Notes under the pieces: model-generated | What the model was told of the DNA's origin: nothing | Databases searched by the model: none | Seen by the model: only the letters and a program-made list of their open reading frames with translations | Origin: Rhodocaloribacter litoris | GTDB lineage: Bacteria; Bacteroidota; Rhodothermia; Rhodothermales; ISCAR-4553 | Assembly (NCBI RefSeq): GCF_011682235.2 | Contig: NZ_CP076718.1 | Coordinates: 679,758 to 743,757 of the forward strand | Direction: 5' to 3' | Length of the DNA: 64,000 nucleotides | Program-made: the position numbers and the translations under genes | Part shown: piece after piece, positions 35,353 to 44,598 of the stretch | Numbering within the stretch: the first letter of the stretch is position 1 | Layout: every line of letters starts with the position of its first letter

Positions 35353-35925
35353 ATGCCAAGCGCTACCACCCCTCGCCCCGGAAACCTCACGTCCGGCCGG
35401 TCCCATGCGTATCCCTCCCTGCCCGAGGGTGCCGCGCACCAGGCTGCCGAACTGATCGAAGGCGCCGTCGTCGTCTCGCCACCGCCGACCCCCTATCACC
35501 AGGAGATCGTGATGAACCTGGGGGTCGAGCTGTTCCAGTTCGCCCGCAAGCACGACCGGGGCAAGGTACTGCCGGCCCCCGTGGAGGTGCGTTTCTCCGA
35601 GACGAACGTGCTGCAACCGGACCTGCTCTACATCGCCAGGGAACGGCTGCGCCTCATCGGCGAGCAGCGCATCGAAGGCGTACCCGACCTGGTGGTGGAA
35701 GTACTCTCGCCGGCCACGGCCTACTACGACCTCCGCCAGAAGAAGCGGATCTACGAGCAGGCCGGGGTGAAAGAATACTGGATCGTCGATCCGATGGAGC
35801 AAAGCATCGAGCTCTTCCTGAACGCCTCCGGCCAGTTTGCCCCCGCCAGCCGCGCCGAGGGCACGGGGGCCGTCACGTCGAAACTGCTCGAAGGCTTTAC
35901 CATCGAGCTGAAGGTGATCTTTTGA
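35353..35925 (+). CDS. Uma2/DUF820 family putative endonuclease
   Basis: 190 residues. It carries the restriction-endonuclease-like Uma2 signature: LQPDLLYIARER, PDLVVEVLSPAT, Y.LRQKKRIYEQAGVKEYWIVDP and an upstream Glu in ELIEGAVVVSPPP, which together supply the PD-(D/E)XK-like acidic residues. Uma2 genes are numerous in cyanobacteria, Deinococcota and related groups and are often mobile; their role is unknown. It stands alone between the permease and riboflavin synthase, which starts 51 bp downstream. Confidence 0.87.
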   Translation: MPSATTPRPGNLTSGRSHAYPSLPEGAAHQAAELIEGAVVVSPPPTPYHQEIVMNLGVELFQFARKHDRGKVLPAPVEVRFSETNVLQPDLLYIARERLRLIGEQRIEGVPDLVVEVLSPATAYYDLRQKKRIYEQAGVKEYWIVDPMEQSIELFLNASGQFAPASRAEGTGAVTSKLLEGFTIELKVIF

Positions 35926-35976
35926 ACCGGTCCGGCGTATGGAGCAGCGCAACGACGCGGTTCATCCGGACACCCG

Positions 35977-36615
35977 ATGTTCACAGGGATCATTGAAGAG
36001 GTCGGCGAGGTGGTGGGCGTGGAGCCCCTGGGCGGCGGGCGGCGCCTGCGCATCGCCGCGGCGATGGCCGCCGCGCTGCGACCCGAGCAGAGCGTGGCCG
36101 TCAACGGGGCCTGCCTGACGGTGGTGCGCACCGGCGACGGGACCTTCGAGGTCATCGCCATCGAGGAAACGCTGAAGAAAACCACGCTGGGAACGTTCCG
36201 GCCCGGCCGGCGCGTCAACCTGGAGCGGGCTCTGTCGGCCACCGGCCGCCTGGACGGCCACCTGGTGCAGGGCCACGTCGACGCCGCCGGCACCGTCGAG
36301 CGCGTCGAACCGCTGGCGACGAGCACCCTCTATCACCTCCGCTTCGACGCCCGGTTCGCCCCCTATGTGATCCCCACCGGCTCCATCGCCGTCGACGGCA
36401 TCAGCCTGACCGTGGCCCGCCTCGAAGACGACCGCCTCACCGTGGCGATCATCCCCTACACCGCCGAGCACACGAACACCCGCACCTGGACGCCCGGCAC
36501 CAGGGTGAACCTGGAGTTCGACCTGCTCGGCAAATACGTCGTGCGGTGGCTCACCCTGCGCGGTTCGGCGCCCGCCCGCCTCTCCCCCGAATGGCTCCGG
36601 GAACAGGGTTTCTAA
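35977..36615 (+). CDS. ribE: Riboflavin synthase, alpha subunit type
   Basis: 212 residues, a normal length for the enzyme. It has two tandem lumazine-binding barrel repeats beginning MFTGIIEEVGEV and DGHLVQGHVDAAG, and the conserved SVAVNGACLTVV and GSIAVDGISLTV motifs. It dismutates two 6,7-dimethyl-8-ribityllumazine molecules to riboflavin. No FMN riboswitch or other rib gene is seen nearby. Confidence 0.96.
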   Translation: MFTGIIEEVGEVVGVEPLGGGRRLRIAAAMAAALRPEQSVAVNGACLTVVRTGDGTFEVIAIEETLKKTTLGTFRPGRRVNLERALSATGRLDGHLVQGHVDAAGTVERVEPLATSTLYHLRFDARFAPYVIPTGSIAVDGISLTVARLEDDRLTVAIIPYTAEHTNTRTWTPGTRVNLEFDLLGKYVVRWLTLRGSAPARLSPEWLREQGF

Positions 36616-36816
36616 CTTTTTTCCCCGTCTTCCGTACGGATTTTTTTGCGTTGATCGTTCCACAGGAAACGATTAACATGCCGCCATCCGTTGCAGCGGC
36701 CGAAGCGCTGAAGGGCCTCCTCAACGCCGAGTCCCCCGCCACGCGGGTGAGGTCCTACCCGTTCTCCGCCCCATACGTGCGCCGAAGCATTCCCCACAAA
36801 ACCCGCCGATCGAGCC

Positions 36817-39570
36817 ATGCGCAAAACCCTTACCCTGCTGACACTCGGCCTGTTGCTGGGCGCCGGCCTCCCCGCCCGGGCCCAGGACGCTTCCATCCCC
36901 GACATCCCGTATGAGAAGTTCGTCCTCGACAACGGCCTGACGGTCATCGTGCACGAGGATCACAAGGCCCCCATCGTGGCCGTCAACATCTGGTACCACG
37001 TCGGGTCGAAGAACGAGCCGGAAGGGCGCTCCGGCTTCGCCCACCTGTTCGAACACCTGATGTTCAACGGCTCCGAGCACTACAACGACGACTACTTCCA
37101 GGTGCTCGAGCGCGTGGGCGCCACCGACCTCAACGGCACCACCAACGAGGACCGGACGAACTATTTCCAGAACGTCCCCGTCAACGCCCTGGACGTGGCC
37201 CTGTGGATGGAGTCCGACCGCATGGGCCACCTGCTCGGCGCCATCGACCAGGCCAAGCTCGACGAGCAGCGCGGCGTGGTCCAGAACGAGAAGCGCCAGG
37301 GCGAAAACCAGCCCTACGGCCAGGTATGGAACCTGATCACGGAGGCCGTCTACCCGGAAGGCCACCCGTACGCCCACACCGTCATCGGGTCCATGGAGGA
37401 CCTGAACGCGGCCTCGCTCGAGGACGTGCACGAGTGGTTCAAGACGTACTACGGCCCCAACAACGCCGTCCTCGTCCTCGCCGGCGCCATCGACGTGGCG
37501 ACGGCCCGCGAGAAGGTGCAGCACTACTTCGGCGACATTCCGCCCGGCCCGCCGATCGCCAAGTTCGAAACGTGGGTGGCCAAACGCGAGGGCGTGCAGC
37601 GGCAGGTGATGCAGGACCGCGTGCCGCAGGCCCGGATCTACAAGGTGTGGAACGTGCCGGAGGCGTTCTCGACCGAGGCTGCCCACCTGGACCTGCTCGC
37701 CGACGTGCTCGCCAGCGGCAAGACGTCGCGCCTCTACCGCCGCCTCGTCTATGAGGACCAGATCGCCACCGACGTGGCCGCCTTCCTCGACGAGCGCGAG
37801 ATCGGGAGCCTGTTCCTCATCCAGGCCACGGCGCGGCCCGGCCAGAACCTGGCCGCCGTCGAGCAGGCCGTGGACGAGGAACTGGCCCGCCTGCTGGCCG
37901 AGGGACCGACCGAGGAAGAGCTGCGCCGCGTCAAGACGCAGGCGCGGGCGCGCTTCATCCGCGGCATCGAGCGCATCGGCGGCTTCGGCGGCAAGTCCGA
38001 CATCCTGGCACAGAGCCAGGTCTACGGCGGCAGCCCCGACGCCTACAAGAAGCGGTTCGCCGACCTGAGCGCCGCCACGGCCGAGGACCTGCGCCGCACC
38101 GGGCAGGCCTGGCTCTCGGACGGCGTCTATGTGCTGGAGGTGCATCCCTTCCCACGCCTGCAGGCCGCCGCCGACGGGGCCGACCGCTCGAAGCTTCCGG
38201 ACACCGGCACACCGCCGGACGTGGCCTTCCCGCATCTCCAGCGGGCCACCCTCTCCAACGGCCTGAACATCGTCCTGGCCGAACGGCACGCCACTCCGGT
38301 CGTCGACTTCTCCCTGCTCGTCGACGCCGGCTACGCGGCCGACCAGTTCGCCCTGCCGGGCACGGCCAACCTGGCCATGGCGATGCTCGACGAGGGCACC
38401 ACGAGCCGCACCGCGCTCGAGATCAGCGAGGAGCTGGCCCTGCTGGGTGCCGGCCTGGGCACCGGCTCCAACCTGGATGTCTCCACGGTCTCCCTCACCG
38501 CGCTGAAGGAGAACCTGGCCGCCAGCCTCGACCTCTACGCCGACGTCATCCTCAACCCCGCCTTCCCGCAGCACGAGCTCGACCGGCTCAAAAAAGAGCA
38601 ACACGCCCGCATCCAGCGCGAGAAGGTGACGCCGGTGCAGATGGCCCTGCGCGTCTTCCCGAAACTGCTCTACGGGGAGGACCACGCCTACGGCGTGCCG
38701 TTCACCGGCTCCGGCACCGAAGAAGCCCTCGAACGCCTCACCCGCGACGACCTCGTCGCCTTCCACCAGACCTGGTTCAGGCCGAACAACGCCACGCTGG
38801 TCGTGGTGGGCGACGTGACGATGGAGGAAGTGCGGCCACTGCTGGAGGAACGCTTCGGCGCCTGGCAGCCCGGCGACGTGCCGCAGAAGAACATCGCCAC
38901 GGTGGAGCACCGGCCGGCGCAGGCCGTCTACCTGATGGACCGCCCCGGCTCACAGCAGTCGATCATCTTCGCCGGGCACGTGGCCCCGCCGGCCAACAAC
39001 CCGAACGAGATCGCCATCGAGACGATGAACACGATCCTGGGCGGGGCCTTCACCTCGCGCGTCAACATGAACCTGCGGGAGGACAAGGGCTGGTCCTACG
39101 GCGCCTTCACCCTTCTCTTCGACGCGCGCGGGCAGCGGCCCTTCATCGTCTACGCGCCCGTGCAGACGGACAAGACGAAGGAGTCGATGGCCGAGATCGA
39201 GAAGGAGCTGCGGGCCTTCCTGACGACGAACCCGCCCACACCCGAGGAGGTGGCCAAAGCGCAGGACAACCTGACGCTTCAGCTGGCCGGGCGCTGGGAG
39301 ACGATCAACGCCGTCGAGGGCTCCATCAACGACATCGTCCGCTTCGGCCTGCCCGACGACTACTTCGACACGTACGCCGAACAGGTGCGCGCCCTCAACC
39401 CCGAACAGGTGGCCGCCGCCGCGAAGGAGGTGCTCCACCCGGACAACCTCGTCTGGGTCGTCGTCGGCGACCGGGAGAAGATCGAGCCGGGCATCCGCGA
39501 GCTGGGCTTCGGCACCATCTACCTGCTCGACCCCGACGGCAACGTCATCGGCGAGAGCGGGACGAATTGA
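36817..39570 (+). CDS. Secreted M16 family zinc peptidase, two-domain pitrilysin type
   Basis: 917 residues with a signal peptide (1-22, ARAQ). The first M16 half has the inverted zinc motif HLFEH at about 77-81 (FAHLFEHLMFNG) and the distal Glu about 75 residues on in EKRQGENQPYGQ. A central linker leads to the second, non-zinc half (from about 480), with NGLNIVLAERHATPVVDFSL and the RP.N-type substrate segments. It degrades peptides in the periplasm or outside the cell. It is monocistronic, with a strong terminator downstream. Confidence 0.95.
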   Translation: MRKTLTLLTLGLLLGAGLPARAQDASIPDIPYEKFVLDNGLTVIVHEDHKAPIVAVNIWYHVGSKNEPEGRSGFAHLFEHLMFNGSEHYNDDYFQVLERVGATDLNGTTNEDRTNYFQNVPVNALDVALWMESDRMGHLLGAIDQAKLDEQRGVVQNEKRQGENQPYGQVWNLITEAVYPEGHPYAHTVIGSMEDLNAASLEDVHEWFKTYYGPNNAVLVLAGAIDVATAREKVQHYFGDIPPGPPIAKFETWVAKREGVQRQVMQDRVPQARIYKVWNVPEAFSTEAAHLDLLADVLASGKTSRLYRRLVYEDQIATDVAAFLDEREIGSLFLIQATARPGQNLAAVEQAVDEELARLLAEGPTEEELRRVKTQARARFIRGIERIGGFGGKSDILAQSQVYGGSPDAYKKRFADLSAATAEDLRRTGQAWLSDGVYVLEVHPFPRLQAAADGADRSKLPDTGTPPDVAFPHLQRATLSNGLNIVLAERHATPVVDFSLLVDAGYAADQFALPGTANLAMAMLDEGTTSRTALEISEELALLGAGLGTGSNLDVSTVSLTALKENLAASLDLYADVILNPAFPQHELDRLKKEQHARIQREKVTPVQMALRVFPKLLYGEDHAYGVPFTGSGTEEALERLTRDDLVAFHQTWFRPNNATLVVVGDVTMEEVRPLLEERFGAWQPGDVPQKNIATVEHRPAQAVYLMDRPGSQQSIIFAGHVAPPANNPNEIAIETMNTILGGAFTSRVNMNLREDKGWSYGAFTLLFDARGQRPFIVYAPVQTDKTKESMAEIEKELRAFLTTNPPTPEEVAKAQDNLTLQLAGRWETINAVEGSINDIVRFGLPDDYFDTYAEQVRALNPEQVAAAAKEVLHPDNLVWVVVGDREKIEPGIRELGFGTIYLLDPDGNVIGESGTN

Positions 39571-39592
39571 TCCGGCTTCGATTCCACCCGCG

Positions 39593-39626
39593 AGGCCCGG
39601 CTTCCCCGCGGAGGCCGGGCCTTTTT
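39593..39626 (+). terminator. Intrinsic terminator after the M16 peptidase gene
   Basis: A 9-bp perfect stem (39593-39601 with 39614-39622) with a 12-base loop is followed by a run of T at 39622-39626, starting 22 bp after the stop codon. Confidence 0.85.
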
Positions 39627-39790
39627 GTTGGCGCATGCGTCAACCCGGACGGGGCGCTCTCAGGAAAAACACCGTTTGACGTACTCCATCTCCGTCCCCG
39701 ACCGCTCGGTTTCGTTCACCTCGATCCGGCCATACGGTACGTCCGATGTGCTGGAAAAGCAATGCCCGACCGGATTGGTGGGCACCGCAC

Positions 39791-40744
39791 TCAGGGCACC
39801 GCGCCGAGGAACGCCAGGATACTGTCGGCCAGCGGGAGGGTCATCTCCGGGGCCAGGATATCGCCGGCGAGGACGTGGTTGGAGCCGCCGGCCCGTTCGA
39901 TGGCGATGCGATGCTTGCGCCCGCCGAACCGGGCGTACTGCGCCTCGATGTGGGCGGGTTCCACCACCTGATCGTTCGGCGAATAGATCACCAGGACGGG
40001 CGTCGTGATGGCCTCCAGGTCCAGGTCGTTGACGTGCGCGACGACGGCCATCATGGGCCGGAGGGCCTCGATGGGATAGCGGGTCGTCCAGAAACGGGCC
40101 TGTGCCTCGTTGGCCGGCTCCCAGGCATGCTCGTCGCCGGCCACGGCGCGGGCGAGGGCATCGCCCCAGGGCCAGAGGAAGATTTCGGTACGCGGGTCCT
40201 TCGGCCCGAAGTTGGGGGAGATCAGGATCACCGCCGCCAGCGCCTCGGGGTAGCGGGCCGCCAGCCAGGTGGCGAGCGTGCCGCCGGTGGAGGTGCCCAC
40301 GAGCATCACCCGTTCGCCCAGGCGCCGCCCGACGGCCAGGGCTTCGAGCGCATCGTGCAGCCAGTCCGACGCGGTAGCGGCGGCCAGCGCCTCCCCCGTG
40401 CGGCCGTGCCCGGTCAGGCGGGTGTAGAACAGGTTGGCCCCCAGGCGAGCCGCCAGCGTGTCGCAGAGCGGGCGCGTCTCCTCGCGCGTGGCCGAGAAGC
40501 CGTGCAGGTAGACGACCGCCACCGGCGTCCGCGACCGCGTAGCCGGATCGGCCCAGACGATCGTCTTCTCGACACCGGGGCGGAGGTCGTCGAAGCGGGC
40601 CTCGGCGGCGGCCAGGTAGGCGTCGAGGTCGCCGGGCAGCACGGGCAGGCCGGCCGGCTCCTCCACCGCCGGGCGCGGCCCCAGCATCCACAGCAGCCCC
40701 AGCACGGCCACGAGCCCGCCCAGCCCCCAGATGGTGCGTCGCAT
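39791..40744 (-). CDS. Alpha/beta hydrolase with N-terminal membrane anchor
   Basis: 317 residues. The hydrophobic N-terminus (about 5-22) is a signal anchor. The fold marks are VVYLHGFSATREE, the nucleophile elbow GTSTGG (Ser about 148), the acid in YSPNDQVV and the base His in GGSNHVLAG near the C-terminus. It is probably an esterase or lipase-like enzyme facing the periplasm; the substrate cannot be deduced. It is divergent from miaB across a 309-bp gap. Confidence 0.9.
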   Translation of the reverse strand: MRRTIWGLGGLVAVLGLLWMLGPRPAVEEPAGLPVLPGDLDAYLAAAEARFDDLRPGVEKTIVWADPATRSRTPVAVVYLHGFSATREETRPLCDTLAARLGANLFYTRLTGHGRTGEALAAATASDWLHDALEALAVGRRLGERVMLVGTSTGGTLATWLAARYPEALAAVILISPNFGPKDPRTEIFLWPWGDALARAVAGDEHAWEPANEAQARFWTTRYPIEALRPMMAVVAHVNDLDLEAITTPVLVIYSPNDQVVEPAHIEAQYARFGGRKHRIAIERAGGSNHVLAGDILAPEMTLPLADSILAFLGAVP

Positions 40745-41053
40745 TGGTCGTTCTCTTCATGCACGGTACGTACGTCGTGCGCAACGATCAAACAGGCCCG
40801 CACGACGCCCGGCGAAGTTACGAAATACGCACGATGAAGCACACCGGCCCCGGTTCAGGCGAATCCCGGACACCGGCTGGCGAGCGAGAAACGGATCAGG
40901 ACCCCGGAGCGGCCGGCGATCGTCGGGGGGAGCGGGGCGCCGGCCGAACCTGAGGCGGCGGCGCGGCGTTTATGGTGATCGCCCCGGAGGGGAGCGGTCC
41001 TCTCCGGGTGCCACCACGCCATCCTGTTTCCGGCTTCAACGCTGCCCGCCCTC
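40745..41053. other. Divergent intergenic region between hydrolase and miaB
   Basis: 309 bp that must hold the promoters of both genes. An imperfect dyad with GCACG/CGTGC arms lies at 40761-40780, 17 bp before the hydrolase start. It could be an operator or hairpin, but the match is weak. Nothing else is seen. Confidence 0.35.
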
Positions 41054-42487
41054 ATGGAGTTGATCACCGACCTCGACGTTCTCGACGACCTCGACGCCCC
41101 GAAACACCTCGCCGAGGAAACCCCGGCCCCGGCAGGGCGGCGGGTCTACATCGAAACGTACGGCTGCCAGATGAACGTCTCGGACTCCGAGATCGTGGCG
41201 GCCGTCCTGCGCGCGCACGGCTTCGGGCTGACCCGCGACCCGGAGCAGGCCGACGTGGTGTTGCTGAACACCTGCGCCATCCGCGAAAACGCCGAGCAGA
41301 AGGTGCGCCGCCGCCTGGACGTCTTCCGCGCCGCCAAGCGCAAGGGCCACCCCGGCCTGACGCTCGGGGTGCTCGGCTGCATGGCCGAACGCCTGCGCAC
41401 GAAGCTCCTCGAACAGGAGCAACTCGTCGACCTGGTGGTGGGGCCGGACGCCTACCGCGACCTGCCCCGCCTGCTCGACCTGACCACCGAAACCGGGCAG
41501 GCCGCCGTCAACGTGCACCTCTCGCGCGAGGAGACCTACGCCGACATCGCCCCCGTACGCTACGACACGAACGGCGTCTCGGCCTTCGTCTCGATCATGC
41601 GCGGCTGCGACAACATGTGCGCCTTCTGCGTCGTCCCCTTCACCCGCGGCCGCGAGCGCAGCCGGCCCGTCGAGAGCATCCTCGCCGAATGCGAACAGCT
41701 CATCGCGCAGGGCTACCGGGAAGTCACCGTCCTCGGCCAGAACGTCAACTCCTACCGCTACGTGCAGAACGGCACGACGGTCGACTTCCCCGAGCTGCTC
41801 TACCGCATCAGCCGGCTCTCGCCCGAGCTGCGCATCCGGTATTCGACGAGCCATCCGAAGGACTGCTCCGACGCGCTGCTGCACGTGCACCGCGAGCGGC
41901 ACAACGTGTGCAACTACATCCACCTGCCCGTCCAGCACGGCAACACCGACGTGCTCCGGCGCATGCGGCGCACCTACACGCGCGAGGAGTACCTGGCCCT
42001 CATCGACCGGGCCCGCACGATCTGCCCCGGGATCTCCCTCTCCACGGACATCATCGCCGGCTTCTGCGGGGAAACCGAGACCGAGCACCAGGACACCCTC
42101 TCCCTCCTCGAAATCGTCCGGTACGACCACGCCTACATGTTCATGTATTCCGAGCGGCCCGACACGTATGCCGCCCGCAAATACACCGACGACGTGCCCG
42201 AGGAAGTCAAGAAACGCCGCCTCGGCGAGATCATCGACCTGCAGACACGCATTGCCCTGGAGAACAACCAGGCCGAGATCGGGCGCGTGCACACGGTGCT
42301 CGTCGAAGGCCCGAGCCGCCGGAGCGACGAACAGCTCTGCGGCCGGACCGACACGAACAAGATGGTCGTTTTCGACCGGCACGACTATGAGAAAGGGCAG
42401 TACGTCCGCGTGCGCATCACCGGCTGCACGTCGGCCACCCTCTTCGGGACGCCGCTCGGCACGACCACCCTCGCCGCCGGGGCCTGA
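41054..42487 (+). CDS. miaB: tRNA-2-methylthio-N6-dimethylallyladenosine synthase
   Basis: 477 residues in the MTTase radical-SAM family. The N-terminal UPF0004 domain supplies the second cluster's cysteines (TYGCQMN, NTCAIR and LGCMAE). The radical-SAM motif is [12 protein letters not shown], and the C-terminal TRAM domain covers about 410-475. ETYGCQMN with [11 protein letters not shown] is characteristic of MiaB rather than RimO or MtaB. It methylthiolates i6A37 in tRNA. It is followed by a sigma-54 activator and lptE on the same strand, a gene order recurrent in Bacteroidota. Confidence 0.96.
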   Translation: MELITDLDVLDDLDAPKHLAEETPAPAGRRVYIETYGCQMNVSDSEIVAAVLRAHGFGLTRDPEQADVVLLNTCAIRENAEQKVRRRLDVFRAAKRKGHPGLTLGVLGCMAERLRTKLLEQEQLVDLVVGPDAYRDLPRLLDLTTETGQAAVNVHLSREETYADIAPVRYDTNGVSAFVSIMRGCDNMCAFCVVPFTRGRERSRPVESILAECEQLIAQGYREVTVLGQNVNSYRYVQNGTTVDFPELLYRISRLSPELRIRYSTSHPKDCSDALLHVHRERHNVCNYIHLPVQHGNTDVLRRMRRTYTREEYLALIDRARTICPGISLSTDIIAGFCGETETEHQDTLSLLEIVRYDHAYMFMYSERPDTYAARKYTDDVPEEVKKRRLGEIIDLQTRIALENNQAEIGRVHTVLVEGPSRRSDEQLCGRTDTNKMVVFDRHDYEKGQYVRVRITGCTSATLFGTPLGTTTLAAGA

Positions 42488-42583
42488 TGCCCCGCGCACC
42501 CGGGAACGGGATTCCGTAGACAAGATCCATCTTCTGCCGGGTACGATCCTCGCCCGGCCCATCGTTTCGCCAGGTATTGATGC

Positions 42584-43867
42584 ATGGATAGAGCCGCCAT
42601 CCAGGAACGTTTCGGCATCATCGGCAGCTCGCCGGCCCTCCTGCGCGAGCTCGACCGGGCCCGCCAGGTCGCCCAGACCGACATCACCGTGCTGATCGAG
42701 GGCGAGAGCGGCGTCGGCAAAGAGCTCTTCGCCCAGGCCATCCACGAGATGAGCCACCGCCGCCACAAGCCGCTCGTCGTGGTCAACTGCGGGGCGATCC
42801 CGGAAGGGCTGATCGAGAGCGAGCTCTTCGGCAACGAAAAGGGCGCCTACACCGGGGCCGTCGAGCGGCGCAGCGGCTACTTCGAACAGGCCGACGGCAG
42901 CACCATCTTCCTGGACGAGATCGGCGAGATGCCGCCGGCGGCCCAGGTGCGGCTGCTGCGCGTCCTGGAGACCGGCACCTTCAGCCGCGTCGGCTCCTCG
43001 ACCCCGATCCAGACGGACGTGCGCGTCATCGCCGCCACGAACAAGGACCTGGCCCGCGAGGTGCAGGCCGGGCGGTTCCGCGAAGACCTCTACTACCGGC
43101 TCAGCACCGTCCTCCTCAAGATCCCCCCCCTCCGCGAACGCAAGGAGGACATCATCCCCATCTTCGAGCATTTCCTCCACCGCTTCGCCCAGAAGTACAA
43201 CTCGGTCCACAAGCGGCTCACCGAGGAGGCCCGGCAACTGCTGAAGCGGTACCGCTGGCCGGGTAACGTGCGGGAGCTACGCAACGTGGCCGAGCAGGCG
43301 GTGGTGCTGCACCGCGGGGACACGCTCACGGCGGACGACCTGCGCCCCTACCTGCGCGGGGTCACGGCGGCCGGCGTCAGCGAAGGGCTCGTGCCGGTCT
43401 CGCGCACCGCCCCCGGCGACGAGGGCCGGGAGCGCGAGCTCATCTACCGGGCCCTGCTGGAGTTGCGCCTGGACATCCGCGAGATGAAGGAGCAACTGTC
43501 GGCCCTGCTGGCCCGGCTCGGCGCCGCCCTGCCCCACGGCATCGTCGGGCGGGACGCGGAAGGGGAGCTGGTCATCGTCCGCAAGGCGGACCCGGAAACC
43601 TATCCCTCCCTCATCGAGGACGTCTCCTACGAGATCGAGGGGGAAAACGAGCACCGGCCGCCCATCATGGACCTGCTCGGCAGCGACGACAAGCGCGACG
43701 AACCCGCCGACGAGAAACCCCTGCCCACCCTCGAAGACGCCGAGCGCCAGCTCATCACTGAGGCCCTCCGCCGCTTCGACGGCAACCGCCGCCAGACCGC
43801 CCGCGCCCTCGGCATCAGCGAACGCACCCTGTACCGCAAACTCAAGGAAATCGAGGAAGAAGTCTGA
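42584..43867 (+). CDS. Sigma-54-interacting AAA+ transcriptional activator without receiver domain
   Basis: 427 residues. The AAA+ domain starts almost at the N-terminus: Walker A GESGVGKE, the sigma-54 loop as GAYTGA, Walker B in TIFLDEIGEM and the R-finger region FREDLYYRLS. Linker residues about 255-385 are acidic and unconserved, and the Fis-type HTH lies at about 390-427 (NRRQTARALGISERTLYRKL). With no receiver or GAF domain it is probably controlled by its level or by a partner. It precedes lptE by 33 bp, as in many Bacteroidota, where the regulon is not well known. Confidence 0.93.
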   Translation: MDRAAIQERFGIIGSSPALLRELDRARQVAQTDITVLIEGESGVGKELFAQAIHEMSHRRHKPLVVVNCGAIPEGLIESELFGNEKGAYTGAVERRSGYFEQADGSTIFLDEIGEMPPAAQVRLLRVLETGTFSRVGSSTPIQTDVRVIAATNKDLAREVQAGRFREDLYYRLSTVLLKIPPLRERKEDIIPIFEHFLHRFAQKYNSVHKRLTEEARQLLKRYRWPGNVRELRNVAEQAVVLHRGDTLTADDLRPYLRGVTAAGVSEGLVPVSRTAPGDEGRERELIYRALLELRLDIREMKEQLSALLARLGAALPHGIVGRDAEGELVIVRKADPETYPSLIEDVSYEIEGENEHRPPIMDLLGSDDKRDEPADEKPLPTLEDAERQLITEALRRFDGNRRQTARALGISERTLYRKLKEIEEEV

Positions 43868-43900
43868 GCAAGCGGCTGGTACCAGCCGCGTCGAACCGGC

Positions 43901-44428
43901 ATGAACGAGGCTATGCGAACGGGGTGGATCCGCCGCAAGGTGGTGTGGCTGCTGGCCCTGCTGCCCGTCGGCTGTGCCTACTACAGCTTCAGCGGAGCCA
44001 CGATCCCCTCCCACCTGCACACCATCGCCATCCCGCTGGCGGAAGACCGCAGCGTGAGCCCCGTCACCGCCCTCGACGAGCGGCTCACCCGGCTGCTCGT
44101 CGATCGCTTCGTCGGGCAAACCCGGCTGTCGCTGGAACCCGACCCCGAAGCCGCCGACGCGGTGCTCTTCGTCACCATCGACCGCTACCAGAACGAACCG
44201 ACGGCCGTCGGCGGGCAGGAACGCACGACCCGTAACCGCGTCACCCTCTCCGTGACGGCGCGCTACGTGGACCGCACCGAAGAGCGCGAGCTCCTGCGCC
44301 GGTCTTTCCAGGGGTTCGAAGAGTACGACCCGGTGGCCCAGGGCCTGGCCGGGGAAGAGACGGCCGCCTTCGCCGCCCTCGAAAAGATCGCCGACGACAT
44401 CTTCACCGCCGCCACGTCGAACTGGTAG
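43901..44428 (+). CDS. lptE: LptE-family LPS-assembly lipoprotein
   Basis: 175 residues (an ATG at residue 5 is an alternative start). The signal sequence ends in LPVGC, so Cys about 25 would be lipidated. CAYYSFSGATIPSHLHTIAI and the alternating strands match the Bacteroidota LptE-like family, which plugs the LptD barrel for LPS insertion. Family identity rests on this pattern and on its place after the sigma-54 activator; sequence conservation in LptE is low in general. Confidence 0.8.
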   Translation: MNEAMRTGWIRRKVVWLLALLPVGCAYYSFSGATIPSHLHTIAIPLAEDRSVSPVTALDERLTRLLVDRFVGQTRLSLEPDPEAADAVLFVTIDRYQNEPTAVGGQERTTRNRVTLSVTARYVDRTEERELLRRSFQGFEEYDPVAQGLAGEETAAFAALEKIADDIFTAATSNW

Positions 44429-44598
44429 CCACCGCACCGGGACATGGAGGCCAGCGGGACGGAACGCGGGTTGCCAACCGGAAAGGCCGGAGCGCCCCAC
44501 CGCCCCGACCCGGCCTCTTCGCCCCACCCTCCGTAACCTTTTGCTTCCGGAACCGACCCATGCCCCGGCCCTTTCCTTCCCCTTGAACCCGTAACCGT

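Noticed and set aside
36721-38910. 729-residue minus-strand frame opposite the M16 peptidase
   Set aside because: Antisense of a clear two-domain peptidase with an intact HxxEH motif.
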